Notes: generated by a model from the sequence alone, not told the origin. Shown: positions 1 to 11,410, counted from the first letter of the stretch. The stretch is DNA of 64,000 nucleotides from Ixodes scapularis (GCF_016920785.2 NW_024609837.1:39983543-40047542), one strand, 5' to 3'. Program-made: numbers and translations.

Positions 1-512
1 TAAAGCAGGCCGCTTGTGGTAGAACAAACGCTCTCTTGGTCGAGTTGCCTCGATTGGAGTAGAAGGAAGATGTTTCGACAGCCCGCCGTCCTCAACGTCG
101 AATTCGCAGCTGCACCGTCTCGCCGCTTGTCTCCCACACGTCACTTCCGCGAACTCGAGCACGCCTTCCCGATCTTCAAAGTTGCCATCCTGGGATCTCA
201 GAGCCGCGTTCCCGGAAGATCTTTCTTTGACAGTCCAAACTTTTACTTTTTTTTTTTTAGTTTTCGTGACGATATCGTTTATTTCAAGGATGGGTGCGTC
301 ACTGTCTCGGATAATTTTCTAAACCTACGGACTGGTTCTATCACTCTAAGCTTTTCCTAGAACGAGAACTGAAAGCGTAGATGTACGATGGGAAGTATTC
401 TATTTCCGGTATCATTTCGGAAGTCCGCGTGGTTTCCTCTGCTTCTGCAAGCCATACAGAAACACGTTTAAATCTAAATACTAATTATTTTGTCAGCTCT
501 TCACACTTTTTA
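1..512. other. Unassigned sequence, no gene seen
   Basis: The longest open frame (16-360, plus) has no recognisable domain, and its second half runs through T-rich low-complexity DNA near 245-265. There is no splice-site or poly(A) context that would support an exon. I see nothing functional that can be defended here. Confidence 0.5.
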
Positions 513-1062
513 GGCCGCAACTCTTAAGCTCCCGTTGCCGCATATATCCACGTCTCCCTCGCCTTTGCCGTCGGCGTCCGCGTCGGCGTAACCGCTATAT
601 ACAGGAACGGGCGCCTGAAAGTCCCATAACGCAACGCTGCGCGCGTTGAATTACGGGACGTCCGAAACATATACACCAAATCCATTCCCACTACATTTAG
701 CGGAGAAACTGACTTGGTGAGTAGGTCTGACATCCCATAATGTAACACTGCGGGCCGCCTTTGCATCATGGGACGTCACAGACTTATGCACTAGGGAGTT
801 TTCGTAGACCGCGTTTCCCCCTTCGCTAATCCCTCCGCAACGAAGAAGTTGCTACTGCGCCTGCGCGCCGGTAGCTTTGACCGTAGAGTTCCGGGTATCG
901 CAGCGGGTTGCGGTGGGCGTTGCGGAATAGCGAAAACGGTCTGCGAAAACTCCCGACTAATTCAACTTCCCCACTTAATATAGCGGGAAAGCTAATTTGG
1001 TGCGTACACCTGTGACGTCCCATGATGCAACACTGCGCGTTGCATTATGGGACGCCAAAGGC
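513..1062 (-). repeat. Inverted copy of the CTAAATTTAGC composite repeat
   Basis: The left edge (about 513-590) is the reverse complement of the right end of the elements at 9756-10295 and 39373-40259. It has a degraded GCAACTCTTAAGCTCCCGTT end followed by a (CGTCGG)-type triplet tract. The body holds three imperfect palindromes of the type CCCATAATGCAAC..GCG..GTTGCATTATGGG, at about 626-665, 732-778 and 1018-1057. Between them are AATTTAGCGG(A/G)GAAACT-like units near 690 and 975. No coding sequence is visible. The boundaries are approximate because the far end is eroded. Confidence 0.6.
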
Positions 1063-1821
1063 CACGATTTCACGAAATGTGGCTTCACGCCTCTTCGAGC
1101 ATACTGAAGATAGTCATTTACTTATGATAATCTTGTAGAATATGGAAGCTGGCGGGAGACTAACACGAACCATTTTTCTTTTATTACGAAAAACGGTAGT
1201 TTCACCACGGTTGGAAACCGACCATTTTTTTATTCGGGAATTCGCTGAAGCTAGACTTTCACCTTAGCAAGATATTAACGCTAGAAACTGATAAAAAAAC
1301 TATCGTACTCGAGACAAACAATAATTGTATCTTATCACTGTCATAGAAGAACCTAGTGTTTAATTTAGAAAACCCACGGATATCTAATAGGGGCCTAAAG
1401 GGGGATTTATAATTTTCACTATCTTTGCTTACGGTTCGTTTAATTACCAATTAATGAAACATTACCGCGTTGAGTAGTCAGTTTTCGGCCTTCTGGTGCC
1501 TCCTCCTCATAGCACGCGCCGATAAAAAAAACGCAGGATTACAGCGTGTTACTAACTGTGCCTGATTGGCTGAGGTGATGATCGCAAAAACACAAAGGGG
1601 ACAAGCGACGTGACGATGCGCTTTCGGGGCTGCCTGATTGGCTACAGGAATCCCAGCCTCGCTGCTGTCGGACTTCATGTGGAACGCAGTCTAGTGTCTG
1701 TTCCCTCGAGTCCAGCTTGGCCATGTGTTGACTGCGACGCGGGCTGATCACACGCCTAAAATACCTTAATGTTACGCAGACAACATTAGAAAGGCCCTCC
1801 CTCTCTCCCCTCTCCTTCACC
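1063..1821. other. Unassigned; two CCAAT-type direct repeats
   Basis: No gene is recognised. The motif CCTGATTGGCT occurs twice, at 1561-1571 and 1633-1643. It contains an inverted CCAAT box (ATTGG), which could mark an old promoter or simply a small duplication. A 151-residue open frame on the minus strand (1539-1994) crosses into the adjacent transposon and has no family signature, so I do not call it a gene. Confidence 0.4.
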
Positions 1822-1823
1822 TT

Positions 1824-3477
1824 ATTCGCGACTCCAGCAAAACGGACGCCACCAAGCGGGAAAACCGGGAACCGGCCGGTCCAGGTAGCTCCGCGCCCCT
1901 CTGCGTCTCTGGTGGCTTTCGCGGACACGTGTTGTCGGCGCGGTGGCGAACAATGTAATTTGACGAGGGTCCGAAAGTTGGCATGGGTGTTCATTAGTGT
2001 GGTGAAGCCTTAGTAGATTTTTTCCTTCCATCGCGTGTTTGAAAGCCGTTTACTCCACAACAGACGGTCGCGTGCTTTTGATTTCCTGGATGGGGAGGAT
2101 TCACGGAAAACCGTTTCGATTTCTTGTCTGTCTCGAATCATATTCAAAGTAACGACAACTTGGTGACTGATAAGTGGTTTCTTTATAAGGATGTAGAACA
2201 GTGGACTGAGGACGACAGACGAGGTGTTTCACTGGAGGGAACACCAACGTTGCAGTCAAGTGAATGGGAAGGTTCGACAGCTGCTTTTCTTGAGTTTGGT
2301 TGTGTTTGATTAGCCTCAAGTTTGTGCCATCCACGCCGGTCGGTGCGTTGGCTATTCATCTTGGCTGCTTTTCGCCGAAAAAGCCTCTGAACCACACTGA
2401 AGGAGTTGGGCTGATTTCGCAATTACTTGATTCAGGAAAACCTGCTCGCTGCATATGATTAATGAGGGAAATTGTCTGCTTTCAAAAGGTGGAGGACGCG
2501 TCTCGCAAAGTTAGAAGCAGTCACGGCATTATGATATATCGCGCCTCCAATATTTATATTATACCCCCGTCGAAGCCATCAGCAATATACGTCTACATTG
2601 CTCAGGTTTACCGGCCACAGAAAATGCTCATTTTCTCCGTTCAGGATTCGAGGTCAAGTTCAATCCAGAGAGGTTCTGCGTGAATCTGCGATGAAGACTC
2701 TCTTCAGTTCGTCCGCATTTGTCTCCGTGCTACCGGCTAGAACCATTTGGCTTAGTTTAAGTAGTATCTCTCTGTCTGTCAAATATTATTCAGCAGTTCA
2801 TCTAATAGCTAGTCAACTAAGCTCATATTTCAACCCGAAGAATATACTAATATCGCTTTAGTGGGATACAGTTCGTAATATAATACATAACCCGCTCGTC
2901 AAAATGAATTCTCGATTGATACTAAAACCAGAATTGAAATAAGAGTATCAGCTGCGTTGTGGGGCGCCAGCGGGTTAAAATGCTCCTCGGCTCAAGAAGC
3001 TCTCGCTCAATTTCCATAATTTTCCTGCAGCCTGTGTTGTTGACCGCACAAAAGCTCGATTTCGTGGACAGATAAGTCGCATGGTCGAGGCATGCGAGTT
3101 TGCTGAAAATTACTCTCAGTAGAACAATTCTGTGGTCATCGCCGCTTTTCTTAGATGATCAAAACTGATTAAAGTCTATTACCGTCTCTCCGGAGCCCAT
3201 AGTTTCGGTTTCGAACGAAATCTCCGAAACGAAAGTTTGACATGAAAAGAGCAAAAAACAACGGGAAAACAAAACTATGCTTTGCAAGTTTATGCGCACC
3301 GGCCACACGTAACCATCTCAGTTCAGATACCTATAAAACTTGGCATTAAACAAAAGAACATCTGTTAAATTGAATGCGCCACTTGTTCAGGCAGCCCGGC
3401 CGAGCCGACGCGACCTGGACTCAGCCGCCATGTTTGTTGGGTGGTGGCGCCCCCTATAGGTCGCTGGAGTCGCGAAT
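1824..3477. mobile_element. 1.65-kb TIR DNA transposon, copy 1 (non-autonomous)
   Basis: The ends are inverted copies of ATTCGCGACTCCAGC (1824-1838 and 3463-3477). A second copy at 30712-32359 has the same ends and is colinear over its whole length at high identity by eye. This copy has an extra segment of about 57 bp near 2180-2237 that is absent from the other. No target-site duplication is obvious, and the left flank is pyrimidine-rich. The right edge abuts a Gypsy LTR fragment. No transposase domain is recognisable. Small minus-strand frames at the left end do not look constrained, because the five base differences from copy 2 in the last 43 codons all change the residue. The superfamily is unknown. 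Confidence 0.75.
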
Positions 3478-3660
3478 AGCGACCCTCACGGTCAGCACAA
3501 GGCGGTCTACAAAAGAAAATGAAGAAGAGGCGGGGCTCGCGCGTCACGGGCACATAAAAGCAGTTCGAATCCTACCGCTGTCTCTACTGGTTGCTCTCAA
3601 TCCAGCTCCTACAGATTTGGTGACCCGGACGTGATGTTCGGGATATTCGCAAGAATTTTC
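3476..3660 (+). repeat. Ty3/Gypsy LTR 3' end plus leader
   Basis: 3476-3613 is the 3' part of an LTR, with a TATA-like ACATAAAAG and a terminal CTCCTACA. It is repeated at 7305-7441. It is followed at 3614 by GATTTGGTGACCCGGACGTG, which resembles the primer-binding and leader start of Mag-type Gypsy elements (family knowledge, not searched). The LTR 5' half is missing: the preceding transposon ends exactly where the LTR fragment starts. After about 3660 the expected gag region is replaced by an inverted LTR scrap. Confidence 0.6.
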
Positions 3661-3768
3661 TCGTAGTCTGACGACGGCGAAAACGCGCGAATGGCTGTCG
3701 TCGTGGTGGTTGAGAGCACGCCATTCACAGAGAGGGGTAGGATTCGAACTGCTTTTATGTGCCCGCAA
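3661..3768 (-). repeat. Inverted LTR fragment
   Basis: 3736-3764 is the exact reverse complement of 3548-3576, the promoter-proximal part of the LTR. The match loosens beyond that point, so this is either a diverged sister LTR or a different member of the family in inverted orientation. It sits between the LTR end and the truncated pol region, so the locus has been rearranged rather than simply decayed. Confidence 0.6.
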
Positions 3769-3780
3769 CTTTAAAAAAAG

Positions 3781-5630
3781 TTGCGTGAATTCTTGGGTCT
3801 ACTAAACTTCCATCGTCGGTTCCTGCCGAGGGGTGCTGAGTTACTAAAACCTCTAACTGGCCTGCTCGCCACCAAAAAGGAACCCTCGGCGTCTCTGAAT
3901 TGGAGCGAAAGTGAAGCGTCTGCCTTTTCGTTAGCAAAACAGGCACTTGTTGACGCCACAATGCTCACCCATCCTGCCTCAAACGCGCCACTCCGACTCC
4001 TCACAGACGCATCAAGCGTAGCTGTCGGCGCGGTTCTTCAACAGAGCGTTTCTGGCTGGCAGCCGCTCGGAGTTTTTCACTCAAACTCAAAGACGCTGAA
4101 GAGAGGTACAGTACCAATTTGCACAGGAACTTCTAGCAGTGTATCTATCCATCAAACACCTTCGCCACTTCATCAAGGGCCGGGACTTTTACGTTCTGAC
4201 CGATTATAAGCCCCTGACATTTGTGTTCCATCGAAACCACACCGACTACACCGCACTTCTGCTTTATCTCAGAGTTTACGGTCGATCACCGACATCTCAG
4301 CGGCCAGGAAAACACTGCTGCTGACGCACTCTTTCGCGTAGAAAACATTACTTCAGTTCAACATCCAGTGGATTTTGAAGAGCTAGCAGCCGCTCAAGAG
4401 ATGACCCCGAGCTACAACGCCTTCGTGACTCTTCTGCATCTCTCAAGTTCACCGACATTCCACTACTTCTCTCTCCAATAACCGTCACTTGCGAGACGTC
4501 AACCGGCGTTTCACGCCCGTTTGTACCACCAACGTTTCGTCGGACTCTGTTCGACCCCTTGCACAACAAAAGCCACTCGGGAATCCGTGCTTCACAAAAA
4601 TTGATTACCGCTCGCTTCTTTTGGCCGAACATGAATGCGGATGTCCACCGCTGGTCTCGAAATTGCCTTAAATGCCAGCGCAACAAGATCATCCGACACA
4701 CCATTACCCCGATCTCACCACATCGCCTACCAGACTCGAAGTTCGCTCATGTCCATCTCGACTTGGTTGGACCTCTTCCTTCATCCCGAGGTGCCTATTA
4801 TCTGCTGACTTGCGTGGACCGGTTCACTCGGTGGTCCGAGGCAATCCCTGTCCCCGACATGACAGCAGAGACAGTCGCGAAAGTCTTCCTCGACGACTGA
4901 ATGTCCCGGTTCGGCTGTCCTACAGTCGTAACTACCGACAGAGGACGACAGTTCCAGTCCGCCCTTTTCACGGCTTTTGTCTCCATCCTGGGCGTCCGAC
5001 ACATTCACACCACCGCCTATCATCCATCAGCTAATGGCATGGTGGAACGACTCCACAGGCAGTTGAAGGCAGCCCTCGCCCCCTACGAGCCGCGCGAACG
5101 TTGGGCCGACCATCTCCCCCTCGTCCTCCTGGGTCTTCGCTCGGCGCTCAAGGCCGACCTCGGCTGTACGACAGCTGAGCTTGTATATGGTTCCCCATTG
5201 CGCCTCCTGGGAGACTTTTTCTCTCCAACCTCTCCCGACTCTCAGCACGAACGAAGCAGCTATGTCGCAGACCTTCGACAAACCATTCGTGAGCTGCGAC
5301 CAGTTCTTCCAGCTCAGAGGAGTCCTCAACACATCTTCATGAGCCAAGACCTTGAGTCATGCACCTACGTCTTCTTACGGCGCGATCGTATTCGTCGACC
5401 TCTTACACCAGCTTACGATGGACCTTTCAGAGTGCTCGATCGCTAGGTCAAGACGGACACTCTCGACATCAACGGTCATCATGACGTTGTGGCTACAGAC
5501 CGCGTCAAACCGGCCTACCTGGACACTGCCCTGCATACGCCCGCCTCTGCCATCACCACCCCATCGCCACCTTCAGCGTCTGCACCTAGACCCCAGCGCG
5601 TCACTTGGGCTTTTCCGGTACCCATCGCTC
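3781..5630 (+). pseudogene. Ty3/Gypsy pol remnant (RT end, RNase H, integrase)
   Basis: This is the C-terminal half of a Gypsy polyprotein, which in an intact element would reverse-transcribe and integrate retrotransposon RNA. It starts at the post-RT LREFLGLLNFHRRF motif, so gag, protease and the RT catalytic core are gone. RNase H follows across frame changes near 4100-4130 and 4260. Its end motif DHRHLSGQENTAADAL lies at about 4280-4340. Integrase then shows the zinc-finger pieces HNKSHSG and CLKCQ (about 4560-4680) and DDE context residues in HLDLVGP, TTDRG and NGMVERLHR (about 4755-5055). A TGA at 4898-4900 interrupts the integrase core and a TAG follows near 5444. The element is dead. 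Confidence 0.9.
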
Positions 5631-5704
5631 TACAAGGGGTAGCCTTATACACCAACTCATGTTTACAAACAAACCGGAGCGCCCCTAGCGGACACCACCG
5701 GCGC

Positions 5705-6890
5705 CGCGCATGCGCGGTGGATGGTGGGCAAGAAGCCCGCCGTCGCCCATAAACAAACCATTGAATTGCGTTGTTGTCGGCGTCGGTGGGAGTCTCCGTG
5801 CTCTTTTTTGCGTTGGAATTGTTGATTCTACGTCCTGCTAACAATGTCTGACTACTTGAGTGGCTTCAGCAAAACTAACGAGGCAAAACTTCGCGTGAAT
5901 AATGTGACGTGCGGCGATTCATTTCACGCGGACGCCGCAGAATGGGCGCTAAAGCCTGACTCCCACGATGAGATTCTGCTCGCTATTTTCAGTCGCGACG
6001 TTGCTCGGACTGCAAAAGCGTGGACCGTAGCTGAGATGGTGGACATCGGTACTGAAAACCGCAAGTAGAATCGGGCATTACAAGTCGGTGATGGCCACTG
6101 GTAACAATGATCAACAACTTCTTGTATCTGTTTACACTTAGCCGACTTACCCCAACTAACCTTCAAAAGTGTTTTGAGGCCTGCACTTAGTTCTTATCGC
6201 AATTACCGGGTCAATGGTCAACGTTTGGTTTACGGGCCGCTGTCGTTTGAACGAGCTGACGACAAAAAGCAGCCAAGTTTGGAAGAGCAGACGACAGTTC
6301 GAACGCACGCGCAATGGAGTGCGGGCAAGAAGCACCGCGTCCCGCGTCAACAAACCATTCAAATGCCACGTTGTCGGCGTCTGTGTGAGTCTGCATACTC
6401 TTTTTCGCGTTGGAGTTGTCGATTCTACGTCCTCATCGCAGTGTCTTACCACTTGAATCGCCTGAGCGAAATTATCAAGGCTCGTTACGCCGCTAAACTT
6501 TCCGTAAATAATTTGACGTGCGGCGATTCATTCGCATGAACGCTGCAGAATGGACGCCAAAACCATGATGAGATTCTTGTAGCTATTTTCGGTCGCGACG
6601 TCGCTCGTGCTGCAAAAGTGTAAAAGGTAGCGGCGATGATCGACGTCGATACTGAAAATCGGAAGCGGGAACAGACCAAGCGTAACAAGTAGGTGATGGC
6701 CACCGGTACCAATAATTAACATCTTGTATCTACTGTTTACACCGAGCCTACTTAAGCCTTTCGAGGCCTGCAATTACTTCTTATTGCAATCACCGGGTCA
6801 AAGTTTGGTCAACGGGCCGCTTTTGTTTGAACGAGCAGACGACAAAAAGCAGACAACTTTGAAAGAGCAGACGAAAGTTCGAACGATCAG
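5705..6890. repeat. ~590-bp tandem repeat, two and a fraction copies
   Basis: Three diverged units occur head to tail. Unit A is about 5705-6190, unit B about 6190-6780, and unit C is truncated at about 6890. Landmarks repeat about 590-600 bp apart: ACAAACCATT at about 5754 and 6350, GACGTGCGGCGATTCATT at about 5902 and 6513, and ACCGGGTCAA at about 6203 and 6793. The array lies between the decayed Gypsy pol and an LTR end. Whether it belongs to the element's 3' non-coding region or was captured cannot be decided from this copy. Confidence 0.75.
5844..6068 (+). CDS. Small hypothetical ORF in tandem unit A
   Basis: A 74-residue open frame begins MSDYLSGFSK with an ordinary non-biased composition. 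The same protein can be followed in unit B (about 6440-6690), but there it is broken by frame changes and stops. It is therefore either a first exon duplicated with its promoter and lost in one copy, or a chance frame in repeat DNA. No family is recognised. In unit B the frame continues a little further before AAGTAGGTGATG, where a splice donor is conceivable but unproven. Confidence 0.2.
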   Translation: MSDYLSGFSKTNEAKLRVNNVTCGDSFHADAAEWALKPDSHDEILLAIFSRDVARTAKAWTVAEMVDIGTENRK

Positions 6891-7304
6891 GTGGCCATGT
6901 GAATTTGAAGACGCACTGAACCCGTGGGTGGTCCGGACGACTTGGGGGTTTTCTCTCGTTCATGTTGGAACAAAGCAAATACAACTGGCGACCACAAATT
7001 GTGGCCCGCACACGCAATCGTAGTTCGACAGCGTCTGGTTTGCCCTTTTCACGGCTACTATCCACGTTCTCGGACGAACGGAGGGTGCAAAAAGACATGA
7101 AAACTGATGTTCAAACCTTTCCAGACTCTCTTGGTAAAGCCCCCATCGCAGCATTTTGACGAGAAGGCAGGTTTTTTGTCTCGTTTCTTCCAAAGGAACA
7201 CAGGAATGCATGTCTGGCACGGCGACTTCTGCCCACCGCCCCAGACCGGAAGTGCGTCCGGCGCGCCACCACCGCGGCGTGACGTAGGAGAGTTGAGTTG
7301 GTGT
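6891..7304. other. Unassigned spacer before LTR end
   Basis: This is unique sequence between the truncated tandem unit and the LTR 3' end. It may contain the 5' part of that LTR, but I cannot find a matching second copy to place the LTR start. No open frame has a recognisable signature. Confidence 0.4.
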
Positions 7305-7441
7305 ATAGCGACCCTCACGGTCAGCACAAGGCGGTCTACAAAAGAAAATGAAGATGAGGCGGGGCTCGCGCGTCGCGGCACATAAAAGCAGTTCGAATCC
7401 TACCGCGTTCTGTACTGGTTGCTCTCAATCCAGCTCCTACA
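7305..7441 (+). repeat. Second Ty3/Gypsy LTR 3' end
   Basis: This is near-identical to 3476-3613, with the same ATAGCGACCCTCACGG start, TATA-like CACATAAAAG and CTCCTACA end. After it comes CCCTCTTTC instead of a leader sequence, so this is the 3' LTR or a solo LTR end. Together with the 3476 copy it brackets the pol remnant and tandem array, consistent with one rearranged element of about 4 kb. Confidence 0.65.
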
Positions 7442-9417
7442 CCCTCTTTCTTTTTGCCCCCTCCTCTTTTCTTCTCTCTCGAAAGAAGAAAAACGGTAGT
7501 TTCCGCAGTTCCCCGAGAGTACTCCGGAAGTAAGCGAGCCAGAAGTGGGACTCCCGATCTCGGTCCGGAGAGTCACGACGCGGCTAATCGCGGCAAATGA
7601 ATGGGTTGCCAGGCGGCGCTAATTGTTCCCCGCCACGCGGGATGGAGAAGAAGAAAATAATAGAGAATGAATACAAACAGATGGCGCCACCTACGAGTCC
7701 TTTAGCTCGAGGCCTTCTGGACTTCCCTAATTTGTCTCCAAGGACTGCGAATAGAAACGGAGCAAATAGAAAAATACCGCTGAGGACCAGTTAATTAACT
7801 GCCTTCGGGTTGAGTGTAGTCACCGTTAACTAAAGTGGAATAAAAAAAAACAACGTCGATTTTTTAGAGTATCAAAATTAAAATAAGTTTACCGCGGCAT
7901 ATTAAAATGGCTACATTTTTTATACATGATCAGGTCCCAAAGCTGAAAAGAAAATCAATGGATCGTTTTTGAATACCAACTGTTGTGCTAATGTAAGAAA
8001 CTTGCTTATAAGAGCCAAACCAAGTATGAACCTGGATAACTGCATATGCACATGCAATTTCGTGTTTATCCACCAGTGACTAATTATGGCAGTAGATATG
8101 CAATATGTTTTTGCTCTCGTCTACGGTGACAAACGATATAGGTTTTGTTTTCTTTTGTACTGTGTTTGGAATGCAGTTTGTATAGAGGAATAAAGCAGTT
8201 CTCCTCTAAGAAATATTCGTAATATGACTTTAACCCATGTAGGAAGACTAAATTCATCATTTACTCACGGGCCAAGGAATAGCTGGTGCCACAGAGGTTG
8301 AACTAATTAAATGACTTAATTTTGTGATATTGATAAGTTATATACTATAATAAATTTAGTTTCTCGATAATATAAACAAATAACCTGATATATTGAAAAT
8401 ATGAGAAAAAGTGTAAAAGACAACACTGTACAACGATTAAAATAAAATTCGATATACATATATATGTGCAGGAAAAACATGCCAATTAAAACACTTGTAG
8501 AGTAAAACATGATAAATAATAATAATGGGATACGAAATAACCCATTTCCTAATCGCTCTAAAATGCGTACGCCAATTGTGGCAAAATACTAAGAGATTCA
8601 TTCAGACTTATGGAGAATGAGCCTATCACGTTTTAACTTTACTTCCGTGGTTATTGATAAAGAAAGAAGAACCGGAAATTTCTATTTTCTTCTTTGAAAC
8701 AACCCCCTTTCCTTTTAGCGCCGCCGTTTTTTGCAAAGTTTCTGTTTACATTTTCTTTAATTCATAACCTCTGAACTGGAGATCGACAGTGCAGATTATT
8801 TCTTTTTAGCACCATGCTCACAATCGAAAAAAATGCTTAAATTCATCCCATGTTCACATCCGCTCCACGCATCTCCACGTCGAATTTCCAAGTCCCCATC
8901 CCTCGAAAAACTAAACAGACGTAAGGCTCTGTCGACAAAACAAAAAGGTTCATTGGAAAACACATAATCATGATTCCAGGATCGACATCCCAAATATCGA
9001 ACCGGTCTTGTAGTTTTTCTTAATTTGTTATTTTCCATGTTCATCTCTCCTTGCCTCTCTGCTGTCGTTTTTTCTTTTTTTATATAAGCCAATTAATTCG
9101 CTTTAATCGAGGTAAAAATAACTCATGAGCCATTCCACTTTGTGAAGGTGGGTGACCAGCGAAGCTGTTTAGCACACCACACAGACGCGACACAGAATTT
9201 TGAACCGAGGTGCGAACACATTTATCAGGTTTGATCGGTGGTAATCGCGACGAAAGTTGCGCATACGCATGTCGAGGACTAGCGCCGACCCGAGGAGCCG
9301 GAGGAAACGAGACACGGGCGACGCGACCGCCACACGGCAGAAGGAAAGGAAACTAGACACGCAGGCGCTTGAGACGAGGGCAAAGAGAGGGCGGTGCTCG
9401 TTCCTCCTCCTCCCGCG
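7442..9417. other. AT-rich intergenic DNA
   Basis: No gene, RNA or transposon end is recognised. 7442-7500 is pyrimidine-rich and 8300-8520 is strongly AT-rich. Open frames here are short and compositionally trivial. Confidence 0.5.
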
Positions 9418-9585
9418 TGAAAATTTCCCTCATAAATTTAGCGGGAAGTTTTCCGCTAAATATGAGAGGGTAAATTTTCCGTTACATTTAGAGAAAACGT
9501 TTTACCGCTAAATATGGCGGGAAAATGTTTCCGCTAAGTTTGTCGGAGAACTTTTTGCGCTAAATTTAGCTGGAAAATATAGTTT
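9418..9585. repeat. Short GCTAAATTTAGC palindrome array
   Basis: This is a diverged short-period array (roughly 24-27 bp) of TTTTCCGCTAAATTTAGCGGGAAA-type units cut to variable lengths. It sits about 170 bp to the left of the larger element at 9756-10295 and shares its unit, so it may be a detached piece of the same family. Confidence 0.75.
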
Positions 9586-9755
9586 TTGTTGACGCACAGA
9601 AGAAATTCACAAAACACTAGCCATGAACAACTTCGTTGTAAAAAAAAAAAAAACTTGATTTTTATTTTTTGAATTTTAAGAAAACCCAAAGGAACTCTTA
9701 CGTTACGAAAACAAAAAAAAAATTAAAGACGTTTACAACTTCCAGTAACGCCGAA

Positions 9756-10295
9756 TTAGAGCGCAGCTCTTGAGGAGGAGGAGGGGAAGATACGGAGAGA
9801 GGGCTATGCACGTCCTCTTCTCCTGCTCGACCCCCAATTAGGGGAAAATTTTCCGCTAAATTTAGTGAAAGAAAATCCCCCTATATTTAGCGGGAAAATA
9901 TTTCTGAAAGAATTAGCGGGGAATTTTTCGCGCTAAATTTGACGAGAAAAATTTTCCGCTAAATTTGGCGGGTAAATTTGTCAGCCAGATCTAGCGGAGA
10001 ATTTTCACCACTATATTTAGTGGGAAATTTTCTCCGCTAAATTTAGTGGGGAATTTGTTGTTACATTTAGCGGGAATTTTTTTTTTTCGCTAAATTGACC
10101 GGAAAAGCTTTTTCGCTAAATTTAGCGGGGAAATGTTTCCGCTAAATTTAGAGGGGGATTTTTTCGCTATATTTAGCGGGGAAATTTACCCATCATGCAC
10201 CGCGCGGTTACGCCGACGGCGACGGCGACGGCGACGCCGACCCGGACGCCGACGCCGCTCTAACCTGAAACGGGCGCCTAAGAGCTGCGCTCTAA
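9756..10295. mobile_element. TIR-bounded element carrying CTAAATTTAGC array
   Basis: A perfect 16-bp inverted repeat, TTAGAGCGCAGCTCTT, forms the ends (9756-9771 and 10280-10295). Inside is a short-period array of the palindromic core GCTAAATTTAGC with flanking GGGGAAAA/TTTTCC (about 9840-10190). A CCCATCATGCACCGCGCGG motif follows, then a (GACGGC)n/(GACGCC)n tract at about 10207-10260. The element at 39373-40259 has the same order of parts. Both copies also share about 28 bp outside the left TIR (GACGTTTACAACTTCCAGTA...), so the true left end may lie further out. No protein is encoded, and the superfamily is unassigned. Confidence 0.7.
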
Positions 10296-11184
10296 CAAAT
10301 ATGCATATAAAAATAAAATATATCTTGCCGCTAGTCTACGCTCAGGCCAGACCGTTGATAATAACTGAAGAGCGACCTTATACATTTTATATGAAAAAAA
10401 AAAGTTTCTATCGAATTATAGGGTTACTTTAAACAGTTCTTGTTATATGCGGCGTTAATATGCGCGACATATTTTATTATGCAGGGCTAAGGAGCAAGAG
10501 GGTACGACAGTGACGCCCGCGAAGTCGATCTTCAAACTTGAAGCCCATTTTCTCCGTCTCTTTCTGCCTTCACCGACATCTAAAAAAACAACAATATATA
10601 TATATATTTGAATTGTATTTGCTTTCATTCATTTTACGTTGACGTGCATTTCCCTTCTCTGTCCAGTTTCTTATTTGCGGGGAGGGCCAAAACGTCCGCC
10701 CTTTCCTTTCAAATTAGAATAACGAAAATTACGACCCAAAAGCCCGCCCTCTTCTTCACCTCTCTTCGCTCGTTTGGTTTTTGGATGCTACCATTCTAGA
10801 CATTCTACCGAGACACTCCAACCCAAATTAAGTTTAGACGCTGAAACGTCGGCTCTCGCAGAATGAGACTCTTGTGTTTGTTGCTTAAAACAAAAGTAAT
10901 TACGATAGAATAAAATAGCAGTCTTGAGTGCAACTAAAAGTAATCAGAGTTCTAGGCTTACCTCATTTCCTTTGGTGATCATTGTATGTAATTAACGCCG
11001 TCTGTTTTGAATGATGTTAGAGCGGTGTGAGCGAGACTTTAGGGCATCGAGCAAAGTTTTCCATTCGAGAACGCAGCTAAAACTCTAACGTCTAACAAAA
11101 GAGCAAAAAGAAAAGGAAACAATATTGAGGGATATGCTCGGGAGTTACTATTTACTACTGTACTTATCGCTCATTTCGCACGTG
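10296..11184. other. Unassigned AT-rich DNA
   Basis: Nothing is recognised apart from a short (TA)n run near 10593-10606. The small frames have no family resemblance. Confidence 0.45.
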
Positions 11185-11410
11185 CGGTGCTCACCAACCT
11201 TATACGGAACAAGCATATTATGTGTTTTCTCGTGGCGACGCTATCTTGCACGAAGCTAAACAAAAAACTTCTCTCTGACGTAGCAGTTTGTGATGATTTT
11301 GTAGATGGTTACGTCACGAAACCGTTGCTCGGCTTCCACCAGAGTATAGCGCTCCCACAAAAAAGAAAAGGACACAGTTCTTGCGTTCCGTGTAAGTTTG
11401 GTGAGCACCG
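11185..11410. mobile_element. Candidate MITE, 226 bp
   Basis: Imperfect inverted ends of about 26 bp, beginning CGGTGCTCACCAACC, lie at 11185-11210 and 11395-11410 with extension inward to GGAAC. Two or three mismatches separate the arms. No clear target duplication is visible, so the superfamily is open. The interior has no coding potential of note. Confidence 0.5.

Noticed and set aside
9418..10190. CRISPR-like array (regular palindromic repeats with spacers)
   Set aside because: Repeats are diverged and spacing varies. Spacers are partial repeat copies, and the context is eukaryotic transposon DNA with no cas genes.
10207..10260. Arginine-rich protein encoded by the GACGGC tract
   Set aside because: The arginine run is simply a translated triplet repeat inside a non-coding mobile element.
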